Assembly (NCBI RefSeq): GCF_910596095.1
Contig: NC_056545.1
Coordinates: 28,481,067-28,545,066, forward strand
Length of the DNA stretch: 64,000 bases
Direction of reading: 5' to 3'
Source of the DNA: Thunnus maccoyii
Lineage: Eukaryota; Chordata; Actinopteri; Scombriformes; Scombridae
Positions 1-13,298 of the stretch are shown one piece after another. Position 1 is the stretch's first letter, and each line of letters starts with the position of its first letter. Under the pieces are notes generated by a model that worked only from the letters and a program-made list of their open reading frames with translations, searched no databases and had not been told where the DNA came from. The position numbers were made by a program, and so were the translations under genes.

Positions 1-349
1 TCAAAATATTTTTTCCCGCAAATGGGACAAAGACTCAAATAATCACATTTTCTACGCATTAATGCGTGTTCTGCTCTGGTAATGAAACGCTGTGATCGCA
101 GTATGATCCTTTTTCAATGAACAACCCTTTATTGTAATTATGTTTCTGAAACTGTGACATGGCAACCATGATTGTGATTTAATCAGAGCAGGGTGCTGAA
201 ATGTTTTATTTCCCATGATGCCTGAATGCAGCCAGCATAACGTCACATGCTACACACGTTACTATTGGCCACTTAAACCTATCAATCTTTAATAGTATTA
301 TTTCCTACAGAAGAGGGGGTGGGGTTAAACCATAGACAGCATATAAAGA

Positions 350-415
350 TTTTATAATAATAATAATAATATAATAATAATCATCATCATCATCGTAATA
401 TAATAATAATAATTT
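350..415. repeat. AT-rich (ATA/ATC)n microsatellite
   Basis: Compound trinucleotide tract of ATA units interrupted by a short TCA run. Confidence 0.9.
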
Positions 416-903
416 ATGCACAGTCTATGAGTTAAACATTTTAAAAAGTCCAGGCACTGACACACAGTCAGAACACTGTAAACCTGCAAACCTGTAACAA
501 ATCCTCATTTGACACATTGCTTCTCAACCAGAATCTCATGAAGGAATTTACATAACCTTGTAGGGTATTTAATATACAATAAAATGTATTTCCCCCCTTA
601 CTGCATTACATTGTAATTCAGAACTTCCCAGCTCAGAAAACCAAGGAACAAATGATTATATACATACAAAAGTGTACCCAAGATTTAAATTTTTATTTAC
701 TCTTCATTCACAGTGTTTTTTGTACCATTTCAGCTAAATGTTGCTGCCAAATGTTGATGCTTTAAAATAGTCAAAGGAAATAAAATGCTGCACCCACTGT
801 TCCACCTCTATAGCACTGTAGCTGACCTTTGTATTACACAAAAAACAATTTAATATAAGTTTGCTCATATATGGGATTGATATCTGAGAAGTGTCTACCT
901 GTT

Positions 904-1240
904 TTTAGAGTCCTGCACAGCACTGAAGCTGCTCTGCTCAATGTGATGACTGATCTGTTTTAGCCACTGATGCAGGGACATCCTGTTTTAGTTCTTTTAG
1001 ACCTTAGCACATCATTAGATACAGCTGATCGTCTTATACTGCTTAAATGCCTGAACACTTTTGATTGGCGTCTAGGTAGTGACTTTAAATGTTTTATAAC
1101 TTATCTGTGTGTTATTGTGTTGCCATGTCCCTCATCCACAAAAATGAGTTGGACTGCCAACTCAGATGTCCGTTTTGGGGCCATGTTTTTCAATCTTGCT
1201 TTTTTCTTGATAACACACTTCTGAAGTTGCTGTCCACATG
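904..1240 (+). mobile_element. Decayed L2/Rex-type LINE reverse-transcriptase fragment
   Basis: The plus-strand translation from about 979 reads VLVLLDLSTSLDTADRLILL followed by a KCLN...DFKCFITYL stretch. This matches the finger/palm region of non-LTR retrotransposon reverse transcriptases (typical VLLDLSAAFDTVDH, then WF.SYL). The normal FD motif has become LD, and the downstream GVPQGSVLGPLLF motif is broken or absent, so it is a dead fragment. Confidence 0.65.
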
Positions 1241-1782
1241 TTTTTGGATGTACAATCCTAAAATATACTTTCTATTTAACATGGCACACAGAATGTAAGA
1301 GCATAATACGGGGCACATTGCCAGTGTGCCCAAACTAATGATATGCCATATTCCCTCCAAGCCCTCAGACAATCTGTCTTCTTCTGCACTAATGAGGAAG
1401 TGATACAGTACCTAAACAAGCAGTCTGGGTGATGGATCCAATGGAGACACACTCAGTTAAAATTTCAATGTAATTATGACAACTTACAATAAATAACAAT
1501 ATATTTTGTCCATATCAGCTAATATACATTGAATTACAAATAGATTAAATTACACTATTGATAAATAAACAGATAAGACTTTAGGGGTGAATGAATCATC
1601 ACTTTCAAACAGTCACACTAAATGGCAGATAGTAGGTACTGCAGCTCATTGAAATTCATTGCCGGTGTAATTCTTTGTCTATTATACATTTCAATATTGG
1701 GTCCATGTAGTGCATTTATGATCATTTTTATCAATACTTATAGTGAGATCAAATTCAGTTGGTGCAGTACATTATACTAAAT

Positions 1783-2066
1783 CAGTGGTTCTCAAAGTGG
1801 GGTCCAGGGGCCCCCAGGGGTCCTTCAAAGGGTTGCAGGGGGTCCCCAGCAAAAAGGGGAATAATTTATTTTCACTATAAATCCATCCAGAAGTAACACA
1901 TTGACATAATGTATGACTATTTTGGTCATCGGTTGCATACACTTTCTGTAATAAAACATCTAAAAGCTAAAATCTTATGAGATGGGGGACCCTGGGACAA
2001 AGATGGGGGTCCATGGTCTAATTTGTGTCAGTTCAGGGGTCCTTGACGTGAAAAAGAGAACCAGTG
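1783..2066. mobile_element. hAT-like non-autonomous element
   Basis: The left end is CAGTGGTTCTCAAAGTGGGG; the right end, read on the other strand, begins CACTGGTTCTC and carries a GGACCC motif. The flanks TACTAAAT and CACTAAAC agree at 6 of 8 bases, as expected for a decayed 8-bp hAT target duplication. The interior (284 bp) has no coding sequence. Confidence 0.7.
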
Positions 2067-3085
2067 CACTAAACAATGCCCCGTATCACATAACTGAACA
2101 GAGATAAACAATTTTGCGATGCAATATTACAACAGCAGCTTATCTCTCAGTTTTTTATACCATGGCCGCAGAAAATACTTGCTTCTGATTGGCTGGAGAG
2201 GTTTCTTTCGAAATTGTACACCGGGAAAACTCAAACAGTTCCAGTCAACATTTTAACTATCATCCTAAATCTGCGCACAAAAATTTAAGGTAACCATAGC
2301 AACAGTATTTTTGCTTTGTGCTGTTATCAATTAACTCTAACTGGTCAAACAGACCTAACTATGGGTTATCCATACTTAGGTCCATGCTTAATGACAACAA
2401 CAAACTTTAAAAAAATGAATGACAATTTGAACACAGCTTCTCTTTTTGCCTGTGACAAGTGGCCATGGTATAAGTGTGATGATACAGTCAGAGGTGTCCT
2501 GATAAACAAAACGACTCCACCGCAACAAGGCAAGGCAGAGTGGCGTTCCTCTATCAATGTTTTCATATATCAAAGCAGCTTGTCATGTATTATCACTTAC
2601 ATTGCTTGTCTGTATAAAAACAGCGGTCACTGATTATCTTACTCAATCACTAGGTTAGGCAGTCTACCTGATTCAAAAGCTTCTATACGCATGAGGAGAA
2701 GACCAAACTTGAAATCCAGTTTATGAGTCATCAGGCATCAAGCCATTATCAAGCAAAATCCAGAGACTTCACAGAGTACACGTTGACCATTTGCTCTCCT
2801 TTATCAAAAACAGTCACTGCATATTATTTAGTCCACTTATGTGAAAATGATCAATACTGTCACAATCAATTCTACTGACTGGAACTGTCACGCAATGGAT
2901 GTGACGTACAGATTTGCATGTGAAAGTCTGTCTTTGATTACATTTTTTATGAACCATGGCAGCAGTTGTCAAGTGATGATAGGTCTGCTCAGCTGTATTT
3001 ACTGTAACAGTACTGTCCAGGTGAATGTCCTGGTGATGTGTGTGTTTGTGATTGCGCAGTCATTACTCTCCCCAGCTGTGATTTC

Positions 3086-6000
3086 TCAGAAGCCTTGTAT
3101 ATGGCAGTAGGCCTCCAAGCTGGAGAAGAGGACGTAGAGAAACCAGAGACCAAAGAGAAGCAGTGACGTGAGGATTTTAGAGATCCGTGGGCCTCCCAGT
3201 TCGCCGCCTATGGACGGTCTCCGGCGTATCATCAACACTCCCATAGTGAAGAAGGCAAAAATGGTGAAGAGCGTGACGGAGAAGGCCAGTGAGCCGGGTT
3301 CCACACGGAAGACCTTACCTTTGACTTCCCAATATATTGCAGCTACAGACCAGGCCACCCCAATGCCTAGGAAGACATTAACCGCGTTGCTTCCTGTCAC
3401 ATTTCCCACAGATGCATCCGCATACTGGTCCTGAGTAGCAGCCACTTTACTGGCAAAGGTATCTGGGAAAAAAAGAGTTGGAAAATGAGGTCATTCAGTA
3501 GACATTGTTTTCAGTAGTTAAATCAAACAGATAACCTTTCAGTATTTATGAGCCTAGCTAAGACTTCCGCAATACATGAATCGACTTAAATATTGCTTTA
3601 CAGTGTGTACCTCCCAGTTGAGGATATACTGTATATTGCATTTGATTTAACAAATAAAATCCAGACTCATTAGTAGACTCACTCATTCACTCACTCACTC
3701 ACCAGGAAGTGAAGTCCCCAGAGCTACAAACACCACCGCAGTGACTGTGTCTCTCAGGCCTACTGTGCAGCCAAAATGGGAAGCAAGGTCCCCAATAATG
3801 GCTGTTAAGACACCGATGACAGAGATTGACACTATGAAGCACGCCCAGCCATTCCAGTACCCAGTGGGCGGGACACAAGCAAAAAGAACCTTCCAGAAAA
3901 CGCAAAATATGTGCATGAAATAGTCGCAGCAGTTCGGCATTCGCTGCTCCTGTCCTTCCTCCTCATCTCCGTCACCTGTTTAAAAAGAATCACAAAGCAA
4001 CAGAAAGCATGTCAGCATCCACAAGTGATGCAGTCACACTTTGGGCCAATCAGGAAAGAGCTGTCAAATTACAATGTAAACAAGAAACATTAAAATTGTA
4101 ATAGACTGCAGCTATGCATTCAATTGTCCTGGCTTTATTATGCAGATTGACGGGTTTTCAGTCTTGTATCCTTGATCGCTTTTACATGTCACTTTAAAGG
4201 AATAGACATTTTTGGTAATACACTTAGTCACCTTTTTGGCAGAAGGATGAGAAGATCAATACCACTCTCATGTCTGTACAGTAAATATGAAACTACTGCA
4301 AGGTTAGCTTAGCATAGCATAAAGACTGGAAAAAGGGGGAAACAGTTAGCTTGGCTCTATCCAATGGTAAAAAAAATTCACCTGCCAGCACCTCTAAAGA
4401 CCACTAATTAACACATTAACTCATTTGTTAACTGACAGGTAAGAGCCATGGATTCTGCTTGTTATTGCAGAATTAAAGAAATCATTTGACATTTTGGGAA
4501 ATCTGGTTATTTGCTCTCTTGCCTGAGAGTTAGATGAGAAGATCAACACCATTCTTGTGTCTGTGTGGTTAATTAGTGAGCTTTAGAGGTGCTGGTAGGC
4601 AGATTCAGTTGGACAGAGCCCGGCTAGCTGTTTTTCCGTTTCCAGTCTTTAAACTCAGGCTGCAGACTTGCTTGAATGGCAAGAAAGCAAAATGGCGAAC
4701 TACTCCTTTTGAGTTGGCAAAGCGCATGCTTCCTGTGAATGCCAAGTTAATGTTAGCTAGCACCAATTTGGATGAAATCCTTAAGGTTATATCCCTTCTC
4801 TATTCATTGTTAGTGAGATTGTCCATATCGGGAAATAAGTCTTGTTCATGGTTGGTCTGAGATATATATCTCACATTAGCGTACTGACATGAATTAACTA
4901 CATGTTATGCATCCTTGGTCACTGTCCAGCTAATCAAACATGTAATACAAACCTCACTAGTTTATTTAATCAGTTGTAACCTTAAATTATAAATGGTTAT
5001 TCCACTGCTCTGAGAATGGTTAATTTCATATCTTAACTTGAGTAAATGCAAAACATAGTTGACATTAATAAAATAAGCTTTCATTCAGTGAGCAAAAGCT
5101 TTGGAATTGATAATCAAAGCTGAAAAGTGAGCGAAGGGACTCTGAAAATGCCAAAATGCAGTGGTCAGATGCATAGTTGTAATAAGTTCTGGCAAAATCA
5201 TCATTCATTATCCTGTGGATATCATCCCCAAACAAAATAGAGAAAGTGGAGATTCCAGGGATGTAGTTTTAAGATACAAATATCCCTCTGATCACTACTT
5301 TTCTTGATTTCACTAAAAGTACTGCAAAAAATACAATAATCAATATAAGAAGTACAAACAAAAGGTTCAAATATAATTGCTACTGACCTGCACTGACTGT
5401 GACTGCTTCAATAAACTGCTCTCTCCATGAGTGAGAGCCAATCACTACAGCCAGATTTGTGTCCTTCAGCAGTTTGTCCACAGTGCTCTGTTACAACAGA
5501 TTAAATAGGTCAGTAATGAGATAAAGGCCATGATTCACATGAATGTACACAGAACAGATGACTTCACATCTCTGTCACTTCAGCCTCTCAGGATTTCCTT
5601 TCCACAATCACAAAAGGTTTATCATAAGTTTGTTTCATAGGTTAGTTGATGCAGACTGATCTCAGTGTGACTAAACAACAGCCCTGGCAAATATGAATAT
5701 GACAGATATTCATACCCACAAAACTACTGGCTTCACCAGAACAAACTGACCTTAACATTACACACACAGCACACAATAATACAAACACATTGCCTCATTG
5801 CATCTTAAATCAAAATACAGGTGATGCATGAATGAGAAAGGACAGCTGTGAATATACAGTATTCTTGTAATCAGAAGAGTATAATGAGAGTTTAATGAGA
5901 AAATTAGATGAAACAAGTCTAATCAGTCCCATCACACACAGCATGCTGGCAGAAACTGTACCTGGTCCAGTACTCCATTGGGAGTCTGATGTGTGAGAGG

Positions 6001-9000
6001 GTGCCAAGTGGTCAAACAACTTTTCCACACTTACATAACACATGTTTTTGTATACAACAACTCAAATTTCTGTAGTGCTTATATTTGTCAAAGCTTTTAA
6101 AAGTAATATCACTCAAATAAGACGTTACATATTACATTCCCTGGTGCCACACGAATGTCAACTTACACAAACTATTCTCAGTTCTAATGCTGACAGTTTT
6201 GTATTTCACTTTAGATTTTTAATGAACAAAACCTAAAATATTGTGAGAAGGTCTATCCCTTGTATTCAGCAATATCTTTGTAGTGCACAGACTGGTTAGT
6301 TTATTGCTAGTGTAACGCCTTCTATCAGCCGCTCACACACCTTAAACTCACAGGACTCCTCTATGATGACCTCCAGTCTGCTGTGCTCTCCTAGAATGGG
6401 TTTGCCCATCTCAGAGATCCTCCTGGCATCTTCCTCCTCAGGGGTGGGGTTGCCTATATGGGAACACAGACAATATATATTAAGTAATAAATAAATTACA
6501 GCCAAATATATTTCATCATGTTTATAATTTATTGTGTCATTTACAAAACACACACACGTCCTGTACCTAAAGCCATGAGTACTGGCCCCGAACATAAAGC
6601 GTAAAGATGAAAAAAAACATCCCACACATTGCACACACTTTCAAAATGTAACATTTTAAAGGTGCTGTGTGAAGCATTTAGCTCCCATTACTTGGTGTAT
6701 TTCCTGTTGAAACAGGGTGTTGGGATGGCAAAAAGGACATTTCTTTCCCTGTTGATTGTCCCAGGCAGATTTTTTTTCACAGACTCAAGGCCTTAAACCT
6801 GACCGTACCCATCCATAACTCAAAGTATATGATTGGCAGAGCTTGTTGGGGGTGCTACACAACCTGGGAAAATCAGCCATAATCCCAGTAAACCAATAAG
6901 AACTGGTGAAACCATGTTTATGCTCTTCTGTTAAACAAATACAAGCACAATACCAGGCACTGTTAAAGGAAAGTAGCAAAATCCTCTTTGCAACAGGAAG
7001 CAATAGGGTTTTTTGGAAGTTAAACTAACTTTGCAAAACACACTCACACTGGTTCATGATGTGAGACTAAAGCTACCACTTGTCTCATTTACAGCCTAAG
7101 TATGGGTTCAATTTGACAATTATACATTGGTATTTAAAATGCTGCACATTGCACCTTTAAACCCAAACCTATCTTACCCTGATTTAGCAGCAGTGCTGTG
7201 AAGAAAGAGAAAATGATTCAATACAACGGTATACTGGTAACACAGGTTAAACACTATTTCCAGGGCCTAATCCATCAGTTCAGCACAGTTCAGCATGCAC
7301 ACTGTTCCTCCACTGTTAACCTTAATTTCCACTCTTACTCAATGAAATAAATTATATTACAAACTGATATAGATGATTGTTCTTTCCTTCATTAAAAAGC
7401 ACATATCCAATTCCCGCATCATCCTTTTGACACATTGAGGTTGCAGGGAACAGGCAATTCAAGGATACTAAATTCATAATTGGCTGCAGTGCCTGTGCTA
7501 CAGTGAAACAGAGACAGCAGTGAATGACAGTGTGTAATCTTCGGTTACTGGCTCTGACGTAAGGAGCCCAGCATTCAGCCACCTGTGTTGCTGTTGTTAA
7601 TGTTTTGATACTTGATCTTGGATATTGCTGCCATGTACTTTGAGTGTATGCTAACGTAAATGAGAAAGGAAATTGTTTTTCTTTCACTATCATCCCACAC
7701 TGTATTCATCACTGTAATCATGAAAACACAGGTTCCTTATTTTAAAATGCTATTTATTAAATGAATCAGATTTACCTGAGAGTCCTCGCTTCAGCCATTT
7801 GGGATCCTCAAGCACAATGAAGAAGTTTTCCTGCTTCTCGTACTCCTCCACATTTATAATGCGCACTTGTAAGGTCTGACTGGAGATATGCAAGCATGCA
7901 CGCACATATACACACACACAAACACAAACACAAAACAAAGATATTTTTTACTTCTATAACAAATAATTGATGGTAAATAAAATATGATGAATGACAAAGT
8001 GCATCAACACACAAAACCTCCACCACTTAAACATTTACATTTGCTCCACCGTCTAAATCACATCTCAATTGAAGTGACTTAAATAATTAATCACAATGGA
8101 CCTTTAAATAATTCAGGCCTAAACATAGTGTTTTCTTGCGCCTCAGTGTGCCAAAGAAATACAGTAACGCTAAACTAAATGTCTTGTAACATACCAACAC
8201 TCTGTTTGATCAATAATGTCTGTATAGTTAATTTGCAGGATACTTTGATGACTTGCTGACAACGTAGATAAACACTACACTATGATCACAGCAGAGTAAA
8301 ATGAACATATTAAATAATATGGCTAACTACCCCATTAACTATCATTCACAAAATGTCCTACCCTTTACTATTGATGGGCCATGTTACGTAACTGGGTCTT
8401 TCACTAAGTGTACAATTAGTCCATGTGCAAACACAGCTTATATAACCTGAAATTTTAATGGGAAAAGGATCTGTCAGCTTACATGGGGTGACTCGAGGTT
8501 CCCACACCTGATCAGGGACGGGATTATCTTTGGGTGTCAAGTCGTCAGGTAATTCTGTCTAATGGGACCTCCTCCATCTGGAGTGGGTGACTGATGACCC
8601 ATAGTAATCTTTCAGTGAGGTTTAGGTGCCCCTTTCCTTAAAGCACTAATGGGCTAATAAGTAGTATAAATATGAAACATTGAGACTGCTGTGTGTCTGT
8701 AACACTGGTTTGAAAAGACAGTAGTCTTAGTAGTTTTAATCATTGTCTCATGTGGTTTACAGACCATATTTCAGTTTGTCTACTATTTAACTCACAAAAG
8801 CTGGCCAAATTAGAAAATGTTGAAATGTTGTAAGATGCCTGTTCTGAACTGCAAGATAACAACCTACACTGCAGTTACAGTTTTATCTTCCTTCAAAATC
8901 TTCTGTGTTACAGGATATGTCTTGCAATATTCTATAGTTTTCTTGTTATCAACAAATCCCATCAGAACAGATCGATGTGTCAAGGTAACACATTCATCAG

Positions 9001-12000
9001 ACTCTGTTGCTCCTACAGTCTTATTTTCCAGTCATTACCTCTGGTTGCTGACTGCACCTCACCTGGTCTGTTCATTGGTGAATTCCAGCTCCCCTCTGGT
9101 CTCCTCGTAGTCCACTCCAGCCTTGGCACTGCCATCCTCTGTATGGTATGGCACAGCAACGGTGCCCCTAGAGCCAGAGTTCCTCACCACTGTCACCATC
9201 AGCATGCCTGTGCTCTCACTCACCCGCAGCACACGCTGACCAAAGGTGAAGATGCCGGCATGGTCGTCATCCAAGATAGTGATGGTGGCAACCAGCGGCT
9301 CCACTAGTCTACCCTTGGGTGGAGTTCCTGTCCCCTCATTTCCACCCTCATCTAACCTCAGGTTCTGAAGACGCACAAAGAAGTGCTCGTCCTCCTCAAA
9401 GATGTCATCGTCCAAGATGCCCACCTAGAGAGTACAGAGCATTGGAGGGTCACTTTCTTCATGAATGCATAAGGCCAAACCATTTTTAATGCAGACACTT
9501 GAAACACAATACAACACTACTTTCAAAATGATTTTGGGGTCCCATTGATATTTAGTGGCAGTAAATGTCAATGACAATATTCACTTTTGTTGACTAAGAT
9601 AACAACCTTTCCTCTTTTCCCCTTGCTCACCTTGATCTCTTTCCGGGTCTCCCCTGGCTTAAACACTAAGGTTCCCTCACTGAATTCATAGTCTGCTCCG
9701 GCATTAGCGGAACCATTTTCTGTACAGTAGTCCACATAGAAAGTGTTCTGGCCTGTGCCCCCCTCAAGGATCACCCAGAGGGTAAGGGTCCCACAGTTCT
9801 CAGTGCACTGGTACTGTGCACTTTCAAAACAAATATGAGAGCATGTGGCCATGTCCTCCTGGCTCCTGGTACCAGAGCGACGCGTGTGCTCAGCAGCATG
9901 TCTCCTTAATATGTTTCCAGCACCAATTATCATGCGTGTTGCCTGGACACGGTAGAAGGCACGGCTCTTCTTCTGATGAACCAGGGCAGAGTAGTTGGCC
10001 ATCTCAATCAGCTGGTCAAGGTCTTTGTCTGGGTGTTTCTCCTTCAGGTCTTTCAGAATACGGACCACCTATCCAAGGAAGAAAATCAGTTGCACAATAT
10101 ATAGACAGAGCGACAATGGCTTGTTGATTAAGCAAGGAGTTGAAAAAAATATTTGCAACTATACTGATTATTGATTCATTGTATAAGTCATTTTTCAAGC
10201 AAAAATGTCACATTTGATGACTCCAGGTTCTCAAATGAGAGAATTTGTTGCTTTTCTTGGTCTTCCATTATATTAAATTGAATATTTTGGGTTTTGTACT
10301 GTTGGTTGGACAAAACAAGACATTTAATGAAGTCACCTTGTGTTCTGTGATATGCTGATGGTCATTTTTCACAGTTTTCGGATGTTTTATAGACTAAATG
10401 ATTAATCAACTAATCAGAAATTAGTGGCATTTTAATCAATAATGAAAATAATCGCTAGTTGAAACCCTATGTAGAGACTCTCTCAAATGTTCTGTAAAAA
10501 GATGCTGTGCAAAACACAATCTGCTCCAAAGTTTACTCAGTACTGCACTTTACAACAAAAGTCACGACTACTACACAAGCTGTGTGTGAAGTAGGGTCCT
10601 GCAGAGGGTTTGGTCCAGAGGGAGTCCCCAGCAGAATGAGAACAAATAGCTTAGTTTATCATGACACAAATATTGGTGTTTCTTGAGACAAAACTTTTAT
10701 GAAATGCAATTTGCCATTTGCCAATATTTCTCATGAAAAACTCTGGGAACTCCTACTGCTCAGCCCCCTACTGATCAACTTCCTGTAGTTAGGAGTCCTG
10801 CTGTCTGGACTCCTGCCATTCAGACTCCTGCTGGGATTGAGACCTACTAGCCTCAGGAAACCTGATTCCCCTTATATTCCCATTAAGTAGCTTCAAAGTC
10901 ATGAGACCATTAGAACCACCAGTGGGCCTGACAGGGTAGAAGATGTGTAACTCCTGTCTTTCCCCTGCTTGTAGCTTTCTTTTTTTTCTCCAGCGTTTTA
11001 AAAATACTATAGAAATATGCTCTCTTCTTTAAGAGAAAACTAGATTCTCTTTACCCAAATTTGAGTGAAAAGAGATGTCAAACATAACAAAGAGAGAAAA
11101 AAAGCTTCACATGATTTCATACTGTACAGAGTTCAGTCTTGTAATGTGAGGCTAAAACAGCATTTCTCCCTGAGCAACACCTTACCTCATCTTTGTTCTG
11201 GTCTAGTTCATTGCCTGTCTGCACAGACACGGTCACACTGGAGGAGTTTCCAGGGCACGAACTGCCGTCTGAGAACTTTCCATCCATGATCACGTCAGTG
11301 CCTTTGGGTGCAAGGTCACCTTCCATTTCCACCACAATCCCGTGTCTCTTGTCAGCACGGTAGCGCTTGTGCATATATTTGTAGAAGAGTAGGCGACGGT
11401 CAGCGATCCAAGCCAAGATCACACACACAGGAAAGTAGAGCAGCGTCACTACAGCCTCCCACACCTGATACAGACAATGTGAGAGTTAAATGATTTACAC
11501 ACTTGATTTATTAGAAATACAGCCAAACATATACAGTGAGCAGAAACACACCTCTACAATCCCAGGTGAGATGACAGCCAGTATGAGGTAGAGCCAAATG
11601 TAGGCAAAAATACTCCAGAAAGCCGTAATAAAAAACACACGCAGGTGTTTAATCTTGCGAGACTCTCCGTCAGGGATCACCCACACACAAATACCAATTA
11701 TGACAAACATATTGAAGGCAGCGCTGCCCACTATGGTGCCTGGGCCGAGCTCCCCCGCATTAAAGTTGTGTCCACACACCTGTCAAAGTGAAACATTTAA
11801 GAGACAAAAAAGACAGAAGGAACAAACATCACAAACCTTTTTTTAATGCTAACTGGAACTGAGTTAAATTTAAAATAAACAAATAACCTAAAATAATCTT
11901 TAATAACCAAATAAAATATCCTGAATAGTCCCAGATTTTTGTGACATTCTAAAACCCAAATGCATGTTTTAAGAATGTAAAATTTAAGACAATTTCAGAC

Positions 12001-13298
12001 TTTGTAAAGGTATGTATTCACAGTGATTTTTTTTGTATCAAGGTGCAGTTAAAAGGATGTGAAATGCTGTGTACCTCAATAACAGAAAGCAGGATCTCAG
12101 GTGCCGAGGAGCCCAGGGCCATGAGTGTGAGGTTGGACACAGTCTCGTTCCAGATTCGCACCGTTGTTACCGTCGTTTCACCGTTGGGTTTGGTGATTGT
12201 TACCTCTTTCTCCTACATGGACAGATGTTTGTGAAAATGTCAAAGATGCTGTTACCACCTAATCAATCTCACAGTGTAACATTCAAAATATATTAAAAAA
12301 ACATTTCATAAATGTTTAGAAGCTTCGATCTGATTCTACATCACATAATTACAGTTTTATTGGTTGTAATTCAAAGCATTTCATGTGGATAAACGACAAA
12401 TTCTGCCCGACTAGAAATACACGCTACTTGTGGAGAATCCAGGAGCTGTGGATTACATATGATATTCCAAAAAGGACAATAAGGGTGTGGGAATAAAGTT
12501 GGGATAGTTCTGTCAGCATCTAATTTTTTCCAAGGCGTCAATGCAGAGAACCAAATTCTGAGTAAAGACTGACAAAAGCTGTTAGCTGCTTCAAACACAG
12601 TGAGCAGGATGCTGATATTGGGATTGCTAAAGCTAAAGCTAAAGTGATGCTACAACTTAAACCAAAGTTAAAGTTGGTTTCCATTTTTATTTTATAAAAC
12701 CTTTCAGATATTATTGTATTTCTAATCTTACACATTTCACTTTAATATTCAGTTTACAGTAAGTATAATCCAATATGATAAGATATGTATTTTATAGTTT
12801 GGTGGTTGGTATAATGGCACATTAGACAGTCAGAAACAGAGAGTAGAATGGGACCAAAGCGCTGATCATTATTGACAAAGTAAGAATGTAGCAGAAGAAT
12901 TCCTGAGTGCATTTCATTTCATAAACTGTAACTATGAAGTTCAATAATACCTGAGAGGTGATGACTTCTATAGATGCCATGAAGCGGTCTGCAATGATGG
13001 ACACACCCAGGAACATGTACATGAGACAGAGGAAGTAGACCAGAGCCCTCCCTGTCTGCTCCCCCAGTGGAGGGTTGAGTGGCAACCACACTGGCAGCAG
13101 GATGCCAGGTCTACACACCACTTTGTCCGTACATGTCCGCTTGCCAGACGCTGTAGTGTTACCAGAGGGCGGGGGCTGATCGGGGCTAGACGCTCGCTCC
13201 ACTACCTGGGGCCTGAAGGAGGTGCAGGGGTGAGACAGGAGGAGGAGGGAGAGGAAGAGGAAAGGGAGTGTGGAAGTGTGAAAGGGGAAGGGTCCCAT
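3086..13298 (-). CDS. slc8a2: Na+/Ca2+ exchanger NCX2 (SLC8A2), complete coding region, 12 exons
   Basis: Plasma-membrane antiporter that exports one Ca2+ for three Na+ (family knowledge). Exons in transcript order: 13298-12951, 12212-12075, 11779-11552, 11464-11186, 10068-9631, 9424-9063, 7879-7776, 7195-7178, 6453-6341, 5487-5388, 3975-3703, 3462-3086. They sum to 2778 nt, 925 aa plus stop; mammalian NCX2 is about 920 aa. Residues 1-30 look like a signal peptide. The alpha-1 repeat ([10 protein letters not shown]) is near 147-156, the XIP autoinhibitory segment (RRLLFYKY...) at 261-280, and the Ca-binding domains CBD1/CBD2 around 380-660 with [10 protein letters not shown] and LDDDHAGIF acidic motifs. 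The alpha-2 repeat (ALGTSLPDTF) crosses the last two exons; the protein ends [15 protein letters not shown]2 rather than NCX1/3 is favoured by the WLKRGLSG then ALLLNQ stretch. The ATG has A at -3 and G at +4. Confidence 0.94.
4193..4695. repeat. Palindromic fish MITE-like repeat (copy 1)
   Basis: Lies in the slc8a2 intron between 3975 and 5388. A left arm (GGTTAGCTTAGCATAG, AAAGACTGGAAA, CCAGCACCTCTAAAG) is mirrored on the opposite strand by the right arm (GCTTTAGAGGTGCTGG, TTTCCAGTCTTT). A partial internal restart of the left arm sits near 4480-4545. Related copies are at about 13690-13915 and 54821-55284. Confidence 0.7.
6656..7160. mobile_element. TTAA-flanked MITE in slc8a2 intron
   Basis: The left end is TTAAAGGTGCTGTGTGAAGC; the right end, reverse-complemented, is TTAAAGGTGCAATGTGCAGC. 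These are near-identical terminal inverted repeats, and TTAA stands at both borders, so a piggyBac-like target choice is inferred. About 505 bp and non-coding. The right border is only 17 bp from the end of the slc8a2 micro-exon. Confidence 0.75.
7178..7195 (-). CDS. slc8a2: 18-bp micro-exon of slc8a2 (codes ALLLNQ)
   Basis: Exon 8 of slc8a2. On the minus strand an AG acceptor precedes CACTGCTGCTAAATCAGG, which is followed by GTAAG. With one base from exon 7 and two from exon 9 it encodes A-L-L-L-N-Q and keeps frame (18 nt, phase 1 on both sides). Mammalian NCX proteins have the same ALLLN motif at this place in the CBD2 loop. There it belongs to the small cassette exons of the alternative-splicing region (exon C, from memory). 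Skipping would delete exactly six residues. Confidence 0.88.
7899..7937. repeat. (CA)n-type microsatellite just downstream of an slc8a2 acceptor
   Basis: Imperfect CACA/CAAACA tract about 20 bases upstream, in transcript sense, of the acceptor of slc8a2 exon 7. On the transcript it reads as a GU-rich run. Confidence 0.8.
10141..10475 (-). repeat. Dispersed repeat, copy A
   Basis: Lies in the slc8a2 intron between exons 4 and 5. The same family, in opposite orientation, is at about 22283-22570. Shared landmarks are AAGTCATTTTTCAAGCAAAAATG against CATTTTTGTTTAAAAAGTGA, and AATATTTTGGGTTTTGTACTG against CAATCCAAAACCCAAACATG. It is non-coding and looks like a non-autonomous DNA transposon common in fish (inference). 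Confidence 0.6.

Larger units (their letters stand above)
1..3085. other. slc8a2: 3' flank of slc8a2 (3' UTR and intergenic, repeats)
   Basis: No protein gene is seen. The first part downstream of the slc8a2 stop (descending from 3085) is presumably 3' UTR. Several AATAAA motifs occur on the minus strand (for example 692-697), but none can be singled out as the cleavage signal. The rest holds a microsatellite (350-415), a LINE fragment (about 904-1240) and a hAT-like element (1783-2066). Confidence 0.5.

Noticed and set aside
12822-12950. Extension of slc8a2 first coding exon beyond VITSQ
   Set aside because: The frame stays open for 43 codons, but a GTATTA donor follows CAG and the protein must continue into [11 protein letters not shown] at 12212; the extension is intronic.
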